A stretch of 64,000 nt of DNA from Pseudaminobacter sp040045035 (GCF_040045035.1 NZ_JBDZDS010000005.1:186001-250000); one strand, 5' to 3'. Shown: positions 24,981 through 32,922, counted from the stretch's first letter. The notes: generated by a model not told the origin, from the sequence alone. Numbers and translations are program-made.

Positions 24981-25448
24981 CTAACGCTGAAACAGGCCGA
25001 CCAGCTCCGCCGACCCGACCAGATGCGCCCGCGCCCGCTCCGCCACCTTGGAGCAGGAGGCCCGCCCGGCCAGATCCAGCCGATCGACGCCGAGCGCCAG
25101 CAGCCGGAAGTGATAATGGTGGATGCCGTGGCCCTTCGGCGGACAGGGGCCGCCATACCCGCTTCTGCCGAAATCGTTCATTGCCTGCCGCAAACCGCTG
25201 ATCTGGGTCTCCGCGGGCGCCAGCCCTTCGGGAAGCTGGCTCCAGTCGGCCGGGATGTCGAAGGCGGCCCAATGATGGAACGTGCCGCCCGGCGCATCCG
25301 GATCGTCGCAGACCAGGGCGAAGCTCCTGGTGCCTTCGGGTGCTCCGTCCCACTCGAGCGGCGGCGACAGGTCCTCGCCGCTGCATGTGTGCCGCTTCGG
25401 TATCACGGCGTTGTTGTCGAACGCAGGGCTCGTCAGCCGAAAAGTCAT
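24981..25448 (-). CDS. YbhB/YbcL family PEBP-like protein
   Basis: A 155-aa phosphatidylethanolamine-binding-protein homologue (Raf kinase inhibitor-like). The conserved ligand-pocket pieces are VCDDPDAPGGTFHHWAAFD, YGGPCPPKGHGIHHYHF, and ERCSGEDLSPPLEW-like PKRHTCSGEDLSPPLEW. No signal peptide is visible, so it is probably cytoplasmic. Bacterial members have no settled function. It is a single gene followed by about 220 bp before the DeoR regulator, with no clear operon partner. Confidence 0.9.
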   Translation of the reverse strand: MTFRLTSPAFDNNAVIPKRHTCSGEDLSPPLEWDGAPEGTRSFALVCDDPDAPGGTFHHWAAFDIPADWSQLPEGLAPAETQISGLRQAMNDFGRSGYGGPCPPKGHGIHHYHFRLLALGVDRLDLAGRASCSKVAERARAHLVGSAELVGLFQR

Positions 25449-25838
25449 GACCTTTCTCCTCTTCGCCCATGATCGCTACGGCTCCGAAGCACGATGCGCG
25501 CGTCTCGGGCCCGCGTCCTTGATGCGGGTCAATGTGGGTGAGGTCCGGTTAGCGGCCGGCTCAAGCAGACGCCGCTACGGCGACTGAAGGGGCGTCGAGG
25601 CGTTGCTCGCCGCCGGACCGTGTTTTCCCTGACGCTTATGTCATATTTTTCCGCACAGCAATAAATATTTCCGAATTTTACCTGACATCAACTTCAGGAC
25701 TTATTGGTATTATCCCCCAATTGCGGCAATTATACAAATAGTTAACGATGATATGTCTGTGACAATACTTGCGTCGGCGGGCGGCGAGAAGACCGTATGT
25801 TAATCGTTCCAATGCGCATTCAACGAAAGGATCCTGTT
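25449..25838. other. AT-rich intergenic region upstream of the Asn/Gly-rich gene
   Basis: About 390 bp with no supported gene. From about 25630 on, base composition shifts to clearly AT-rich, unlike the flanks. It holds a small stem CCTGA ... TCAGG (25681-25698) and a 13-bp palindrome AATTGC-G-GCAATT (25719-25731). The promoter of the secreted protein at 25839 is probably here. Confidence 0.6.
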
Positions 25839-26342
25839 ATGAAGAAACTTCTCCTTGCCTCAATGACAGTATTGGCCATGACCGCTTTTGCCGCCGACGG
25901 CTTCGCGGGCAAGCCCGGTGGCGGCGGTGGTGGCAGCCAGGGGTCCAACAACGGCAATGGCAACGGCAACGGCAATAGCGGCAACAACAACGGGAATAAC
26001 AACGGCAACAACAACACCGGCAGCAACAACGGTAATACGAACGGCAACAACAACACCGGTTCTAACAACGGAAACAACAACGGCAACAACAACAGCGGAA
26101 ATGGCAACGGTGTTAATAACGGTAATGGCAACGCTGGATCTGGCAACGGTACCGGCAATGGCAATTTCAACAGCGGCAACAACAACGGAACCGGAAACGG
26201 GAACAACAATACCGGAAGCAACAACGGTATCAACAACGGTGACCACAACTCCGGCAGCAACAACGGCCAGAACAATGGTAACAACAACAAGATTCCGGTC
26301 GTCACGGGTAGTGGCGGTGGTGGCGACCACCAGCCTTATTAA
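25839..26342 (+). CDS. Asn/Gly-rich low-complexity secreted protein
   Basis: A 167-aa protein. Residues 1 to about 22 form a Sec signal peptide (MKKLLLASMTVLAMTAFAAD). The mature part is a Gly run followed by roughly 110 residues built almost only from Asn and Gly with scattered Ser and Thr. A recurring unit is close to NGNNNTGSNNG. It ends in KIPVVTGSGGGGDHQPY. I do not recognise a named family. The start at 25839 follows a GAAAGG ribosome site and gives the signal peptide; an upstream in-frame start at 25797 would bury it. Codon use within the repeat varies (AAC/AAT, GGC/GGT/GGA), so the repeat is being kept at protein level. Function unknown. Confidence 0.82.
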   Translation: MKKLLLASMTVLAMTAFAADGFAGKPGGGGGGSQGSNNGNGNGNGNSGNNNGNNNGNNNTGSNNGNTNGNNNTGSNNGNNNGNNNSGNGNGVNNGNGNAGSGNGTGNGNFNSGNNNGTGNGNNNTGSNNGINNGDHNSGSNNGQNNGNNNKIPVVTGSGGGGDHQPY

Positions 26343-26668
26343 CGGGATAGTCGGATAACCGGACAAAAACTGCGCAAGGAAGCGCGTGGTCGACCACACC
26401 CTGGCGGTGTGATCGACCATGTTCGTGTTCCGGCGATTTATTTCAGGTTGCGCCCGCTTCGAGTCCGGGTTTCGCCGGAACATTGCCTCTGCCCTGCGCT
26501 ACGGCCCGGCTCTGTTCAGTCTGTTGTCTCTCACTGAGGACAGCCTTCTGCCATCTGGATCAGAGGACGGCGCGGCAGCGAAACAGAACGCGGTGAGCGG
26601 CCGCAGTGGAAAAAGTGCTCGGTTGCGCTAGTTCAGCGAATGCGCGAGGGCTTCCCCAGGAGGAAATC
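26343..26668. other. Intergenic region with one hairpin
   Basis: A 326-bp gap between two small secreted-protein genes. Apart from the hairpin at 26387-26419 I see no gene; open frames across it lack a ribosome site or recognisable content. Confidence 0.6.
26387..26419 (+). terminator. Hairpin downstream of the Asn/Gly-rich gene
   Basis: TGGTCGA-c-CACACC (26387-26400) pairs with GGTGTG-a-TCGACCA (26406-26419), one mismatch, loop CTGGC. There is no T-tract, so it may stabilise the message rather than terminate it. Confidence 0.45.
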
Positions 26669-26890
26669 ATGATCAGCAAAATTGTAGTCGCGGCTTCACT
26701 CGTCGTCGCCTTCAGCATGCCCGCGTTCGCGGCTGCCCATTTCTGGGTTGCGAAGGACTCAGATACGCAAAAGTGTCAGGTCGTCGATAAGAAGCCGGAC
26801 GGGAAGAAGATGATCGACGCCGGAAACAAGACGTATGCAAGCCAGGCGAATGCCCAAAGGGCGCTGAAGGAACTCGGCGCCTGCAAGTGA
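26669..26890 (+). CDS. Small secreted hypothetical protein
   Basis: A 73-aa protein preceded by a strong AGGAGG ribosome site. The N-terminus MISKIVVAASLVVAFSMPAFAA is a Sec signal peptide; the mature part of about 50 residues reads HFWVAKDSDTQKCQVVDKKP and ends ALKELGACK, with two cysteines that could form a disulfide. It resembles small periplasmic proteins annotated as hypothetical in rhizobia. Function unknown. No operon partner is evident. Confidence 0.78.
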   Translation: MISKIVVAASLVVAFSMPAFAAAHFWVAKDSDTQKCQVVDKKPDGKKMIDAGNKTYASQANAQRALKELGACK

Positions 26891-27129
26891 ATGGCGACGG
26901 TTCTCAGGGTGAGATGGCATCGGTAAGCATGCCCCGGAGATTGTCGTTTGAGCCATGGCCCCGAGGAGCGAGGACTTTTCGGGAGCGTGCGGTAGTGCGC
27001 CGCCGCGAGCCATGATCGGAACCGCAGCGATACGCATGCGGTGGCGGTGCCGCTGGGATCGTCATCGGAAGCGCCGGTCATAGCTCAACAGACGCGCACT
27101 CTTCTTTTCCCGAGTGTCATGTCTCGCGG

Positions 27130-27255
27130 GAGAGTTGCCGACGATCTTTACGTCCTTGGTCATCACCAACCCGATGGCAAGAAATGGCCGCGACGATGGA
27201 CGCGACCAAGGACCAGCTCAAGTCCGCCCCGGAGTTCAAGTACGAGGGCCGCTGA
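27130..27255 (+). pseudogene. Decayed PRC-barrel-like C-terminal fragment
   Basis: Joining frames gives ADDLYV, then VITNP, DGKKW, and finally ATMDATKDQLKSAPEFKYEG before a TGA at 27253-27255. Each join needs a one- or two-base shift (near 27155, 27172 and 27187). This tail resembles PRC-barrel domain proteins common in Hyphomicrobiales, from memory. The upstream part of the gene is not recognisable, so it is a broken remnant. Confidence 0.45.
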
Positions 27256-27339
27256 AAACGATGATCCCGGAGACGTCCGGCCGGAAATGCCGCCGACGAT
27301 GAGCACGAGCTAGTCGGTGGGATTAGAGGAAATATGGAT

Positions 27340-27462
27340 CTAATAAATTGGGTGGAAGCTAGGTTTCTTCGGAACGGACCCACGAAACCCGATCACTGCG
27401 CCGCCCACTACCGCGAGCAGCAGCCGAAGCGCTATGTCCTGCCAGGTAGGATTGAGCGGCAT
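27340..27462 (-). pseudogene. Truncated MgtC-family fragment
   Basis: A good GGAGGGG ribosome site precedes an ATG at 27462. The 40 codons read MPLNPTWQDIALRLLLAVVG then GAVIGF, the start and first membrane helix of MgtC/SapB proteins. After IGF the expected NRE/RG sequence is replaced by RGSVPKKPSFHPIY and a stop. The rest of the family domain (about 100-200 residues) is absent, so it is a deletion remnant, although a short peptide could still be made. Confidence 0.62.
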
Positions 27463-27576
27463 GCAAGACCCCTCCGCGTCGAGTACCCGCCGTCGTTGCT
27501 GGTGCGCACCGCTCAAAGTCGCCCCGGTGCCGGCACTGAAGGCGGCTTCGGCATGAAGCGCAACGCGGCCACGAGG

Positions 27577-28164
27577 TCACGCGATGATCAATACGATCTC
27601 CAAGGTCTGAGGGTCGACGATCGCGATCCGCCCATCCGCCAGTTCGAAATACATGTAGCCCTCATAGCTGGGGACGATTTCCACGATGCGCGGGGGCAGC
27701 CGATAGAGGTGGATTTCCCGCGGTACCCGGGCGCCGACGTCGACTGAAAAATTGACACCGTGAGCGGGTTCGACGTGATGCTCGCCAAACACGTGCTTGA
27801 TTTCGGTACGCTGTTCATCGCTCACGTGTCCACGTTCGACATGGCGTTCGCTGGTTCCGCCGCGATGCTCTTCGCCCTGGTTCTCGCCTGGCCGCCTCTG
27901 CTCCTCGCCCTGCTTGTGCTCGCCGGGTCGCATCTGCTCTTCGCCCATTGGCTGCTTCTGCTCGCCGCCCTCTTCGTTCCGGTTTTCCTCGGATTGCGGG
28001 TTTTGGCCTTTCTGCTGTCCTTCCGTGGCCGGCCCCTGCCCGCCTCCCTGGCCTTCCGATTGTTCGGCCGGCTTTTTCCTGAGCATCTCGCCTTGGGCAT
28101 GGGCGAGAACCGGCGCGGTACCAAGGGTTACGGCAAGGATACTTTTGAGTAGGATCTGTCTCAT
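27577..28164 (-). CDS. DUF1236 domain secreted protein
   Basis: A 195-aa protein with a signal peptide (MRQILLKSILAVTLGTAPVL ending at HAQ). A long hydrophilic Gln/Glu/Gly/Pro-rich linker (about residues 25-115) follows, then a C-terminal DUF1236 domain (RVPREIHLYRLPPRIVEIVP; YEGYMYFELADGRIAIVDP; TLEIVLII). DUF1236 is widespread in Hyphomicrobiales and of unknown function. The ATG at 28164 has GGGAGC upstream; an in-frame extension to 28194 would precede the signal peptide. Confidence 0.82.
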   Translation of the reverse strand: MRQILLKSILAVTLGTAPVLAHAQGEMLRKKPAEQSEGQGGGQGPATEGQQKGQNPQSEENRNEEGGEQKQPMGEEQMRPGEHKQGEEQRRPGENQGEEHRGGTSERHVERGHVSDEQRTEIKHVFGEHHVEPAHGVNFSVDVGARVPREIHLYRLPPRIVEIVPSYEGYMYFELADGRIAIVDPQTLEIVLIIA

Positions 28165-28356
28165 GGTCGTGCTCCCTAGGCTGATCGGGGCCAACGCCGG
28201 GCAGATGTTGCTGTTCCATCACAGTATGGCGCCACCATTTGTCCGGGATCCTTGCCGCCTTCCAGCCGCATCGACTTCCCGCGCGCGGCGATCTCGCCGC
28301 CGGCGGAACGTTTCGCCTTACTTGCCGTTTTCCGGATATATGCGAAGGATAAGTCG

Positions 28357-28545
28357 ATGGCTAATGCTCCCAAGCCAGCGGGCCCGAACATCGAGGACGT
28401 TCAAAAGACGCTCGAAAAGCAGATCGCAGAACTGCGCGGCGAGATAAGCAAGATCAATAGTTCCATTGAGCAAAGGGGGGCCCGCTTGCCCGCGAAGCGA
28501 TCGAGGCCAGTAACGGTTCTGGCCGCCAGGACTATTGGGAATTAG
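28357..28545 (+). CDS. Small coiled-coil protein, possibly frameshifted
   Basis: A 62-aa frame preceded by AAGGA. The N-terminal part (MANAPKPAGPNIEDVQKTLE and on through QIAELRGEISKINSSI) is a clean amphipathic heptad pattern typical of DUF883/ElaB-like stress proteins. After EQRG the sequence becomes Arg-rich and unstructured, near a run of six G at about 28476-28481, which suggests a frameshift has replaced the real C-terminus. No named family can be assigned. Confidence 0.45.
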   Translation: MANAPKPAGPNIEDVQKTLEKQIAELRGEISKINSSIEQRGARLPAKRSRPVTVLAARTIGN

Positions 28546-28606
28546 CTGCTCCGAGTTCACGGTCGGCGGACATCCATCGCGATCCGTTTCCTTAAGGAGA
28601 GCCGCC

Positions 28607-28774
28607 ATGGCCTCGTCAGCGATCATCGGCATACTGATTACTTTTCTCGTCGTAATCCTGGTGCTGTATCTCGTTCAGCGTCTGCCTATCGATGCGGGCC
28701 TGCGACGGATCATTCAGATCATCGTCATCATCATCGGCATCGTGTCGCTGCTCAAATACCTTGCGGTTTTCTGA
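28607..28774 (+). CDS. Small membrane protein, Thivi_2564-like
   Basis: A 55-aa protein with AAGGAGA before the ATG at 28607. It has two hydrophobic helices (IIGILITFLVVILVLYLV and IIQIIVIIIGIVSLLKYL) joined by a short QRLPIDAGLRR turn, matching the small Thivi_2564 family of membrane proteins as I know it. Function unknown. An in-frame upstream extension lacks a ribosome site and was discarded. Confidence 0.75.
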   Translation: MASSAIIGILITFLVVILVLYLVQRLPIDAGLRRIIQIIVIIIGIVSLLKYLAVF

Positions 28775-29024
28775 TTTTAGGCAGGCGTCTTACGCGGCGG
28801 CTCAGGACCGTTCTCATCCGCCTGGAAGATCGGGAGGCTCGGGCGTCAGGTCTGGCTGGGTTGGGGCGAGGGTGGCGGACCGAGCGGCACCGGCTTGTCA
28901 GGAACTTCCGGATGCTCTTCAGGTCGACCTTCTTGGTCATTCTTCTTCGGTGCAGGTGTCTTTGGGTCTCGCTCCCAGCTCCTGGTGGAACATAAAGCAC
29001 CGCTCACGCGCTTGGAGAGCATAG

Positions 29025-29426
29025 ATGCAAATAGCAATCGTCAGGGTGATTTGTGCCGTCGGCCAGTCGGGACAGATGGGCCTGGATGGGCATCTCCCCT
29101 GGGAGGGCAACCGATCGCCGGAATACAAGGCGGACGTTGCCCGCTTCTTTGACATCACCAGAGGACAGGTGCTGGCTGCCGGACCCAAGACCATTGCCAG
29201 TGTTCCGAAGTTTGCCCGCGAGGACCGGGAATTGTTCGTCCTGCGCTCCATCATGGATCCGGAACAGACGCTCAGGCGCTTTGCTGGCCGCATCGTCTTC
29301 ATCGGCGGTGGCCCGCCGGTCTGGGACGCTTACGGGCGCTTCGTCAGCCACTGGGACATAACGCGGCTGCCCTATGACGGCCCGGCGGACCGCTGGTTCG
29401 ATCCGCGATGGCTCAAAGCAGCATGA
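29025..29426 (+). CDS. Divergent short dihydrofolate reductase-like protein
   Basis: A 133-aa protein, shorter than the roughly 160 residues of typical DHFR. Retained features: substrate-loop LPW (24-26), Asp37 aligning with the catalytic acid, and the glycine motif FIGGGPPVWDAY (about 93-103). Differences: a five-residue insert after LPW, GPKT where the NADPH-binding GRxT motif is expected, and loss of the segment carrying the folate-binding arginine. It may be a non-canonical reductase or an inactive paralogue. It stands alone, with no thymidylate synthase next to it. The start overlaps nothing. Confidence 0.75.
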   Translation: MQIAIVRVICAVGQSGQMGLDGHLPWEGNRSPEYKADVARFFDITRGQVLAAGPKTIASVPKFAREDRELFVLRSIMDPEQTLRRFAGRIVFIGGGPPVWDAYGRFVSHWDITRLPYDGPADRWFDPRWLKAA

Positions 29427-29544
29427 TGGATCGGCACGGGGCAGGCGGCAATCATGGCTGCCCTGATGCCGTGCTTTGCTCGCCCGCCGAGGTGAACTTG
29501 AGCGCCTCGGTGCTTCGGGGCCTTGCAACGTCGCCGGCAGGGCG

Positions 29545-30936
29545 TCAGAATTTGATCGTGCTCCGCAGTCCGATCACTGTCGCATTGGGTATGCTTTCCG
29601 ATGGATTTGCAGGATTGGCGGCTCCCCCACCGGGGCGGACGATATACTGAAAGTCCGGCTGGAGTGACCACCAAGGGCTTATCTGCGCAACGTAATTCAC
29701 TTCCAGCACCAATTCACCGGAACGGGTCGGGCCCGTGCCGCCCGCCGCAACCCGCTCCCTGTCGAGCGCAATGGCGTCGTTGCTGACCCGGGAATAGGCG
29801 AGGCCGACCGTCAAAGTATCCTTGGAACGCGACTTGAACGGCCCCTTGATGCCGAAGCCGCCATCGACTTGCCAGGAAACCAGGTTGCGGTCGGCGGGGA
29901 CGACTTGCCCTCGCAGGAAGACGCTCAGCGCGCGCGAGCCGGAACGCCACAGCGCCTGGTCGGCGACCGCGTAGATGCCCCAGTTGCCGCGATGCATGTG
30001 CGGAGAAATGGGCGTCGCCGCAAGGAAGGCCTGATCGTCGGCACCGTTCAGACCGAACGGCAGTTGAGGAAATTCCGCAGTGTGATACCAGCCTCCGAGT
30101 TTGTAGGTTGCGGCAAGACCTGCATCGTGATCCGCCGCATTGGCAGAGTAGCCCGCCTCTGCAAAAATGAGTGCACCGCCGCTGAAGCTGAATGTCAGGC
30201 CATAGCGATCGCAGGCCTGCGGATTGGTCATGCAATGCGATCCGGCCGGGTTGCCGCTGTAGATCGCGGTGAGGAACGACCAATGCTTGTCTTTCCAAGA
30301 CAGTCGCGCCCCGGGCGTGGCAAGGGGATACGCAGGCCCCCCGCTCGGCAGATCCGCCATGTTGAGAGCCGGCCAGCCAAAGGTGGAGTTCATCAAGACT
30401 ACGGACGTCGGAGCTATGATGAAGTCGCTGTCGGCCGCCAGTTGGCCAATTCGGAGCGAACTCGACTTGTTCAGGTCGTGTTCCAGCCATGCCGTAAAGA
30501 GCCGGGTAGTCGCAAGCGCATCTATGTCACTTGGGTCGGCCAGGCTCCCGACATTGTCCTCCACATCGCGGTCGTCCACATCGTGCAACTGGTAGATAAT
30601 AGCTTGCGCCCGAGTGCCATTCCAACCGATCAGCTTTGCGAGGTCGACGTCCACGGTTACGTTCAACTGGCCCTCGTAGGTGGTGCCGCGTCTTCGCCCT
30701 CCCGAGACGACGTTCATGATCTCGCCGATATAATTGATCGTGAACTCGATGCCTTTCTTCTTCAGGGCTGTCCGGTGCCCGCCCCAATCGCCGGTCAGGG
30801 TCCCCCATTCCCAGATGCTCTGGGGTGCGCTGCTGCTGGCGGCATCGGCATGGGCCAGCACAGGCCGCAGCGCGACGAGCGCCATGCTGCTGAAGAGCAT
30901 TGCCCCGACAAGTCCACGCTTGAGCCCTTCATGCAA
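29545..30936 (-). CDS. OprB-family carbohydrate-selective porin
   Basis: A 463-aa outer-membrane protein. A signal peptide (KRGLVGAMLFSSMALVALRP ending at AHA) is followed by WEWGTLTGDWGGHRTALKKK, the hallmark start of OprB, and amphipathic strands ending in the C-terminal aromatic VIGLRSTIKF. The start is uncertain: I chose the TTG at 30936, seven bases after GGGGGG. A GTG at 30996 would add an unlikely leader, and the ATG at 30900 would drop the positively charged signal-peptide end. It probably allows sugar diffusion; no sugar transporter lies nearby. Confidence 0.85.
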   Translation of the reverse strand: MHEGLKRGLVGAMLFSSMALVALRPVLAHADAASSSAPQSIWEWGTLTGDWGGHRTALKKKGIEFTINYIGEIMNVVSGGRRRGTTYEGQLNVTVDVDLAKLIGWNGTRAQAIIYQLHDVDDRDVEDNVGSLADPSDIDALATTRLFTAWLEHDLNKSSSLRIGQLAADSDFIIAPTSVVLMNSTFGWPALNMADLPSGGPAYPLATPGARLSWKDKHWSFLTAIYSGNPAGSHCMTNPQACDRYGLTFSFSGGALIFAEAGYSANAADHDAGLAATYKLGGWYHTAEFPQLPFGLNGADDQAFLAATPISPHMHRGNWGIYAVADQALWRSGSRALSVFLRGQVVPADRNLVSWQVDGGFGIKGPFKSRSKDTLTVGLAYSRVSNDAIALDRERVAAGGTGPTRSGELVLEVNYVAQISPWWSLQPDFQYIVRPGGGAANPANPSESIPNATVIGLRSTIKF

Positions 30937-31230
30937 TTCCAAGCCCCCCGTACCAACCTGAGAGCCGTGCGTGCCCGCAGCCAGAGGTCTTCGCACGAGA
31001 GGACTGGCTCAGCTAGCCGCCGGTGCGCAACTGCAGGCGCCTATTTCGGTAACGCTATCCGAAAGATAATTGGAAAAATATCACGCGCACTGCATTTTAT
31101 TGTCAATAACGGATCAGCTTAGATGAGTGCGCATTATTACCGTTGCTTGAGATGAACAGCGGACGCCGGCAAAGTGGCTGGCGGGATCGTTGCCGATTGG
31201 CGAAAGTCGTCAAAGGGTGATTCGCGGCTC

Positions 31231-31572
31231 TCAGTGAAACGGACGCACCTCGACCGGCGCCCGACAGGCGACAGCGGCCTTGCGCCCCCACGCCAGCGCC
31301 TCGTTCAGGTCGGCGGCTTCCAGCACCCAGAAGCCGCCCACGTGCTCCTTGGTCTCGAGATACGGCCCTTCGGTGATGACCACCTCGCCGCCGGGCTGAG
31401 CCCGCAGTGACCTCGCGCTGCTTGCCGGGTGCAGGCCGCCAACAAAAATCCTGATACCGGCAGCCTTCATCTCGTCGTTGATAGCGTCGATATCGCGGGA
31501 CATCGCTTCGTCTTCTGCGACGGACGGGTCGTAGTCGTCGGGGTGATGAATAGCAACCAGGTACCGCGTCAT
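31231..31572 (-). CDS. YciI family protein
   Basis: A 113-aa YCII-related (dimeric alpha-beta barrel) protein: MTRYLVAIHHPDDYDP, AINDEMKAAGIRIFVGGLHP, VVITEGPYLETKEHVGGFWVLEAADLNEAL. The GPYLETKE-GGFW block is characteristic of the group often encoded beside ECF sigma factors, but no sigma factor is adjacent here. GAGAGAAG precedes the ATG at 31572; the longer in-frame start at 31665 has no support. Enzymatic role unknown. Confidence 0.85.
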   Translation of the reverse strand: MTRYLVAIHHPDDYDPSVAEDEAMSRDIDAINDEMKAAGIRIFVGGLHPASSARSLRAQPGGEVVITEGPYLETKEHVGGFWVLEAADLNEALAWGRKAAVACRAPVEVRPFH

Positions 31573-31748
31573 GGCTTCTCTCCCGCAGAGATCTTCGGGC
31601 AGTCCGGTTGACCTGCCTTCACGATATTGACGAACGCCCGGACCGGATTCCGACAAATCGTCCAAGTCGTCGTGCCGCCGAAGGGGGAAGCGTGGGAGGC
31701 GCCATGAGCGAGAATTTGGCGGAACGAGTGCTGTAAGCCCTGATTTGC

Positions 31749-31825
31749 TGGTGATCCCGACAGGAATCGAACCTGTGACCTACAGATTAGGAATCTGTCG
31801 CTCTATCCTACTGAGCTACGGGACC
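31749..31825 (-). tRNA. tRNA-Arg (anticodon CCT)
   Basis: The minus strand folds into a 77-nt cloverleaf including an encoded CCA. The acceptor stem GGTCCCG pairs with CGGGATC, with a G-T at the second pair. The anticodon stem ACAGA/TCTGT encloses loop TTCCTAA, giving anticodon CCT, which reads AGG. The T loop is TTCGATT with stem ACAGG/CCTGT. It marks the edge of the accessory-looking stretch to its left. Confidence 0.95.
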
Positions 31826-32123
31826 AACCGAGACGACACATAGCCGCTTCGGACGATTTCGCCAATGGTTTTCGGACGTTTTTTCCCGCGGCACCGTCCG
31901 GTTCGCGACGCGGTCGAGGTAGCGGTGGGGTAGGGCCGGCAGGGCGGTCGCGCCCAGGCGATGGCCCGCGGTGGTCCCATCTGGCCGATTTTCTTTGCCC
32001 GCGGGGCTGAAATGCCGCGTCGGGGGCCTCCGGAGCAGGCGAATATTTGGCGCCGCTGCAGGAACGGATGACCCCACCAAGCGTTGAGCGCGACCTGCAT
32101 TGCTAAGCAAAATGGAGATCACG

Positions 32124-32642
32124 ATGCTAAGGACAGCAATTGTAGGGTTCACAGCCCTTCTCATGACTGCGCCCAACCTGGCCTATGCGCAACAAGCGCC
32201 TGCTCCCAAGGAGGGGCAGGAGGCTCCGAACGCCGTCGACTGGAAGGAAATAACCGATGCCCGGATCGACGTGCTCAAGGGCGCGTTGCAGCTAACGCCC
32301 GACCAGGAAAAATATTGGCCGGCCGTCGAGCAGGCCATTCGCGCCAGGGCTGAAGCGCGCCGCGCCCGCGTCGAAGCCCTGGCAAAGATGCGTGAAGAGC
32401 GGCCGGACCTGTTCGAGATCCTGCGTAGCCGTGCCGACAACATGACGCAGCGCGCTGCGGGATTGAAGCAGCTCGTCGACGCCTGGGAGCCTCTCTACAA
32501 GACGCTCGACGACAAGCAGAAGATGCGGCTGCGTGTCGTGGCATCGGTCATCATGCATGAGATCAGAGGCGGCATGGAGAAGCACCACATGCAGCGCGAG
32601 GAAGAGGGGTATGGCGACGACGACGGTGGCGGCGACGAGTAA
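32124..32642 (+). CDS. Spy/CpxP family (LTXXQ motif) periplasmic protein
   Basis: A 172-aa protein with a signal peptide (MLRTAIVGFTALLMTAPNLA ending at YAQ). It is followed by an Arg/Glu/Ala-rich helical body with the LTPDQ motif (family LTxxQ) in LKGALQLTPDQEKYWPAVEQ. The C-terminus is acidic (GYGDDDGGGDE). Spy-like proteins are ATP-independent periplasmic chaperones in enterobacteria; the alphaproteobacterial members are less well studied. The ATG at 32124 directly follows GGAG. It is monocistronic with a hairpin terminator downstream. Confidence 0.82.
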   Translation: MLRTAIVGFTALLMTAPNLAYAQQAPAPKEGQEAPNAVDWKEITDARIDVLKGALQLTPDQEKYWPAVEQAIRARAEARRARVEALAKMREERPDLFEILRSRADNMTQRAAGLKQLVDAWEPLYKTLDDKQKMRLRVVASVIMHEIRGGMEKHHMQREEEGYGDDDGGGDE

Positions 32643-32705
32643 TAACGCAGCCCCTCATGGTCAGCCGTAATCCTGGCACTGCGTCTGTCAGCACCGGCTG
32701 TAAAC

Positions 32706-32740
32706 AGCCCGCCCCGGCGAACCGAGGCGGGCTTCATTTC
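32706..32740 (+). terminator. Terminator of the Spy-like gene
   Basis: AGCCCGCC (32706-32713) and GGCGGGCT (32726-32733) form an 8-bp stem with a 12-nt loop, followed by TTCATTTCGTT. It lies 64 bp past the stop codon. Confidence 0.7.
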
Positions 32741-32830
32741 GTTGGGTGCCTTGTGCTCGCGCGCCCGCTACGGCAACTCGGGTCCGAGACGCCCTGGCGG
32801 CAATCGGGCCGCGTGTGCGCCAACGCCCCT

Positions 32831-32920
32831 GGAGCGGTGGCATTCTTGAAATGCCAACTCGCTCCAAGCTTTTGTTTTTGGAGCATGAACCCGAAAAGTC
32901 TGCAACTTCTCGGGATCATG
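32831..32920. repeat. Compound palindromic intergenic repeat
   Basis: Three consecutive inverted repeats. GGAGCG-GTGGCATT pairs with AATGCCAAC-TCGCTCC (about 32831-32867, with a small bulge). GCTCCAA (32861-32867) pairs with TTGGAGC (32878-32884). CATGAACCCGAAAAGT (32884-32899) pairs with ACTTCTCGGGATCATG (32905-32920) with two mismatches. The last unit resembles intergenic repeats I associate with rhizobial genomes. It lies between a plus-strand terminator and the end of the M20 gene, so it may also end that transcript. Confidence 0.65.
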
Positions 32921-32922
32921 TC

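Larger units (their letters stand above)
26891..27576. other. Intergenic region with decayed gene fragments
   Basis: About 690 bp with no intact gene. It contains a frameshifted PRC-barrel-like tail (27130-27255) and a truncated mgtC N-terminus (27340-27462), listed separately. The first 240 bp show nothing recognisable. Confidence 0.6.

Noticed and set aside
25820..26305. Leu/Pro-rich minus-strand frame opposite the Asn/Gly protein
   Set aside because: It is the mirror image of the AAC/GGN repeat; the plus strand has signal peptide and ribosome site.
27334..27747. Plus-strand 137-codon frame
   Set aside because: It is antisense to both the mgtC remnant and the DUF1236 gene, which explain the sequence better.
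28846..29037. A minus-strand Pro-rich frame (PEVPDKPVPLGPPPSPQPSQ)
   Set aside because: It has Pro-rich, plausible composition, but its start overlaps the DHFR-like gene, no good ribosome site is visible, and no family is recognised.
31808..32176. Minus-strand frame starting with a signal-peptide-like hydrophobic stretch
   Set aside because: The start lies antisense inside the Spy-like gene and the frame runs into the tRNA region; no ribosome site or family content.
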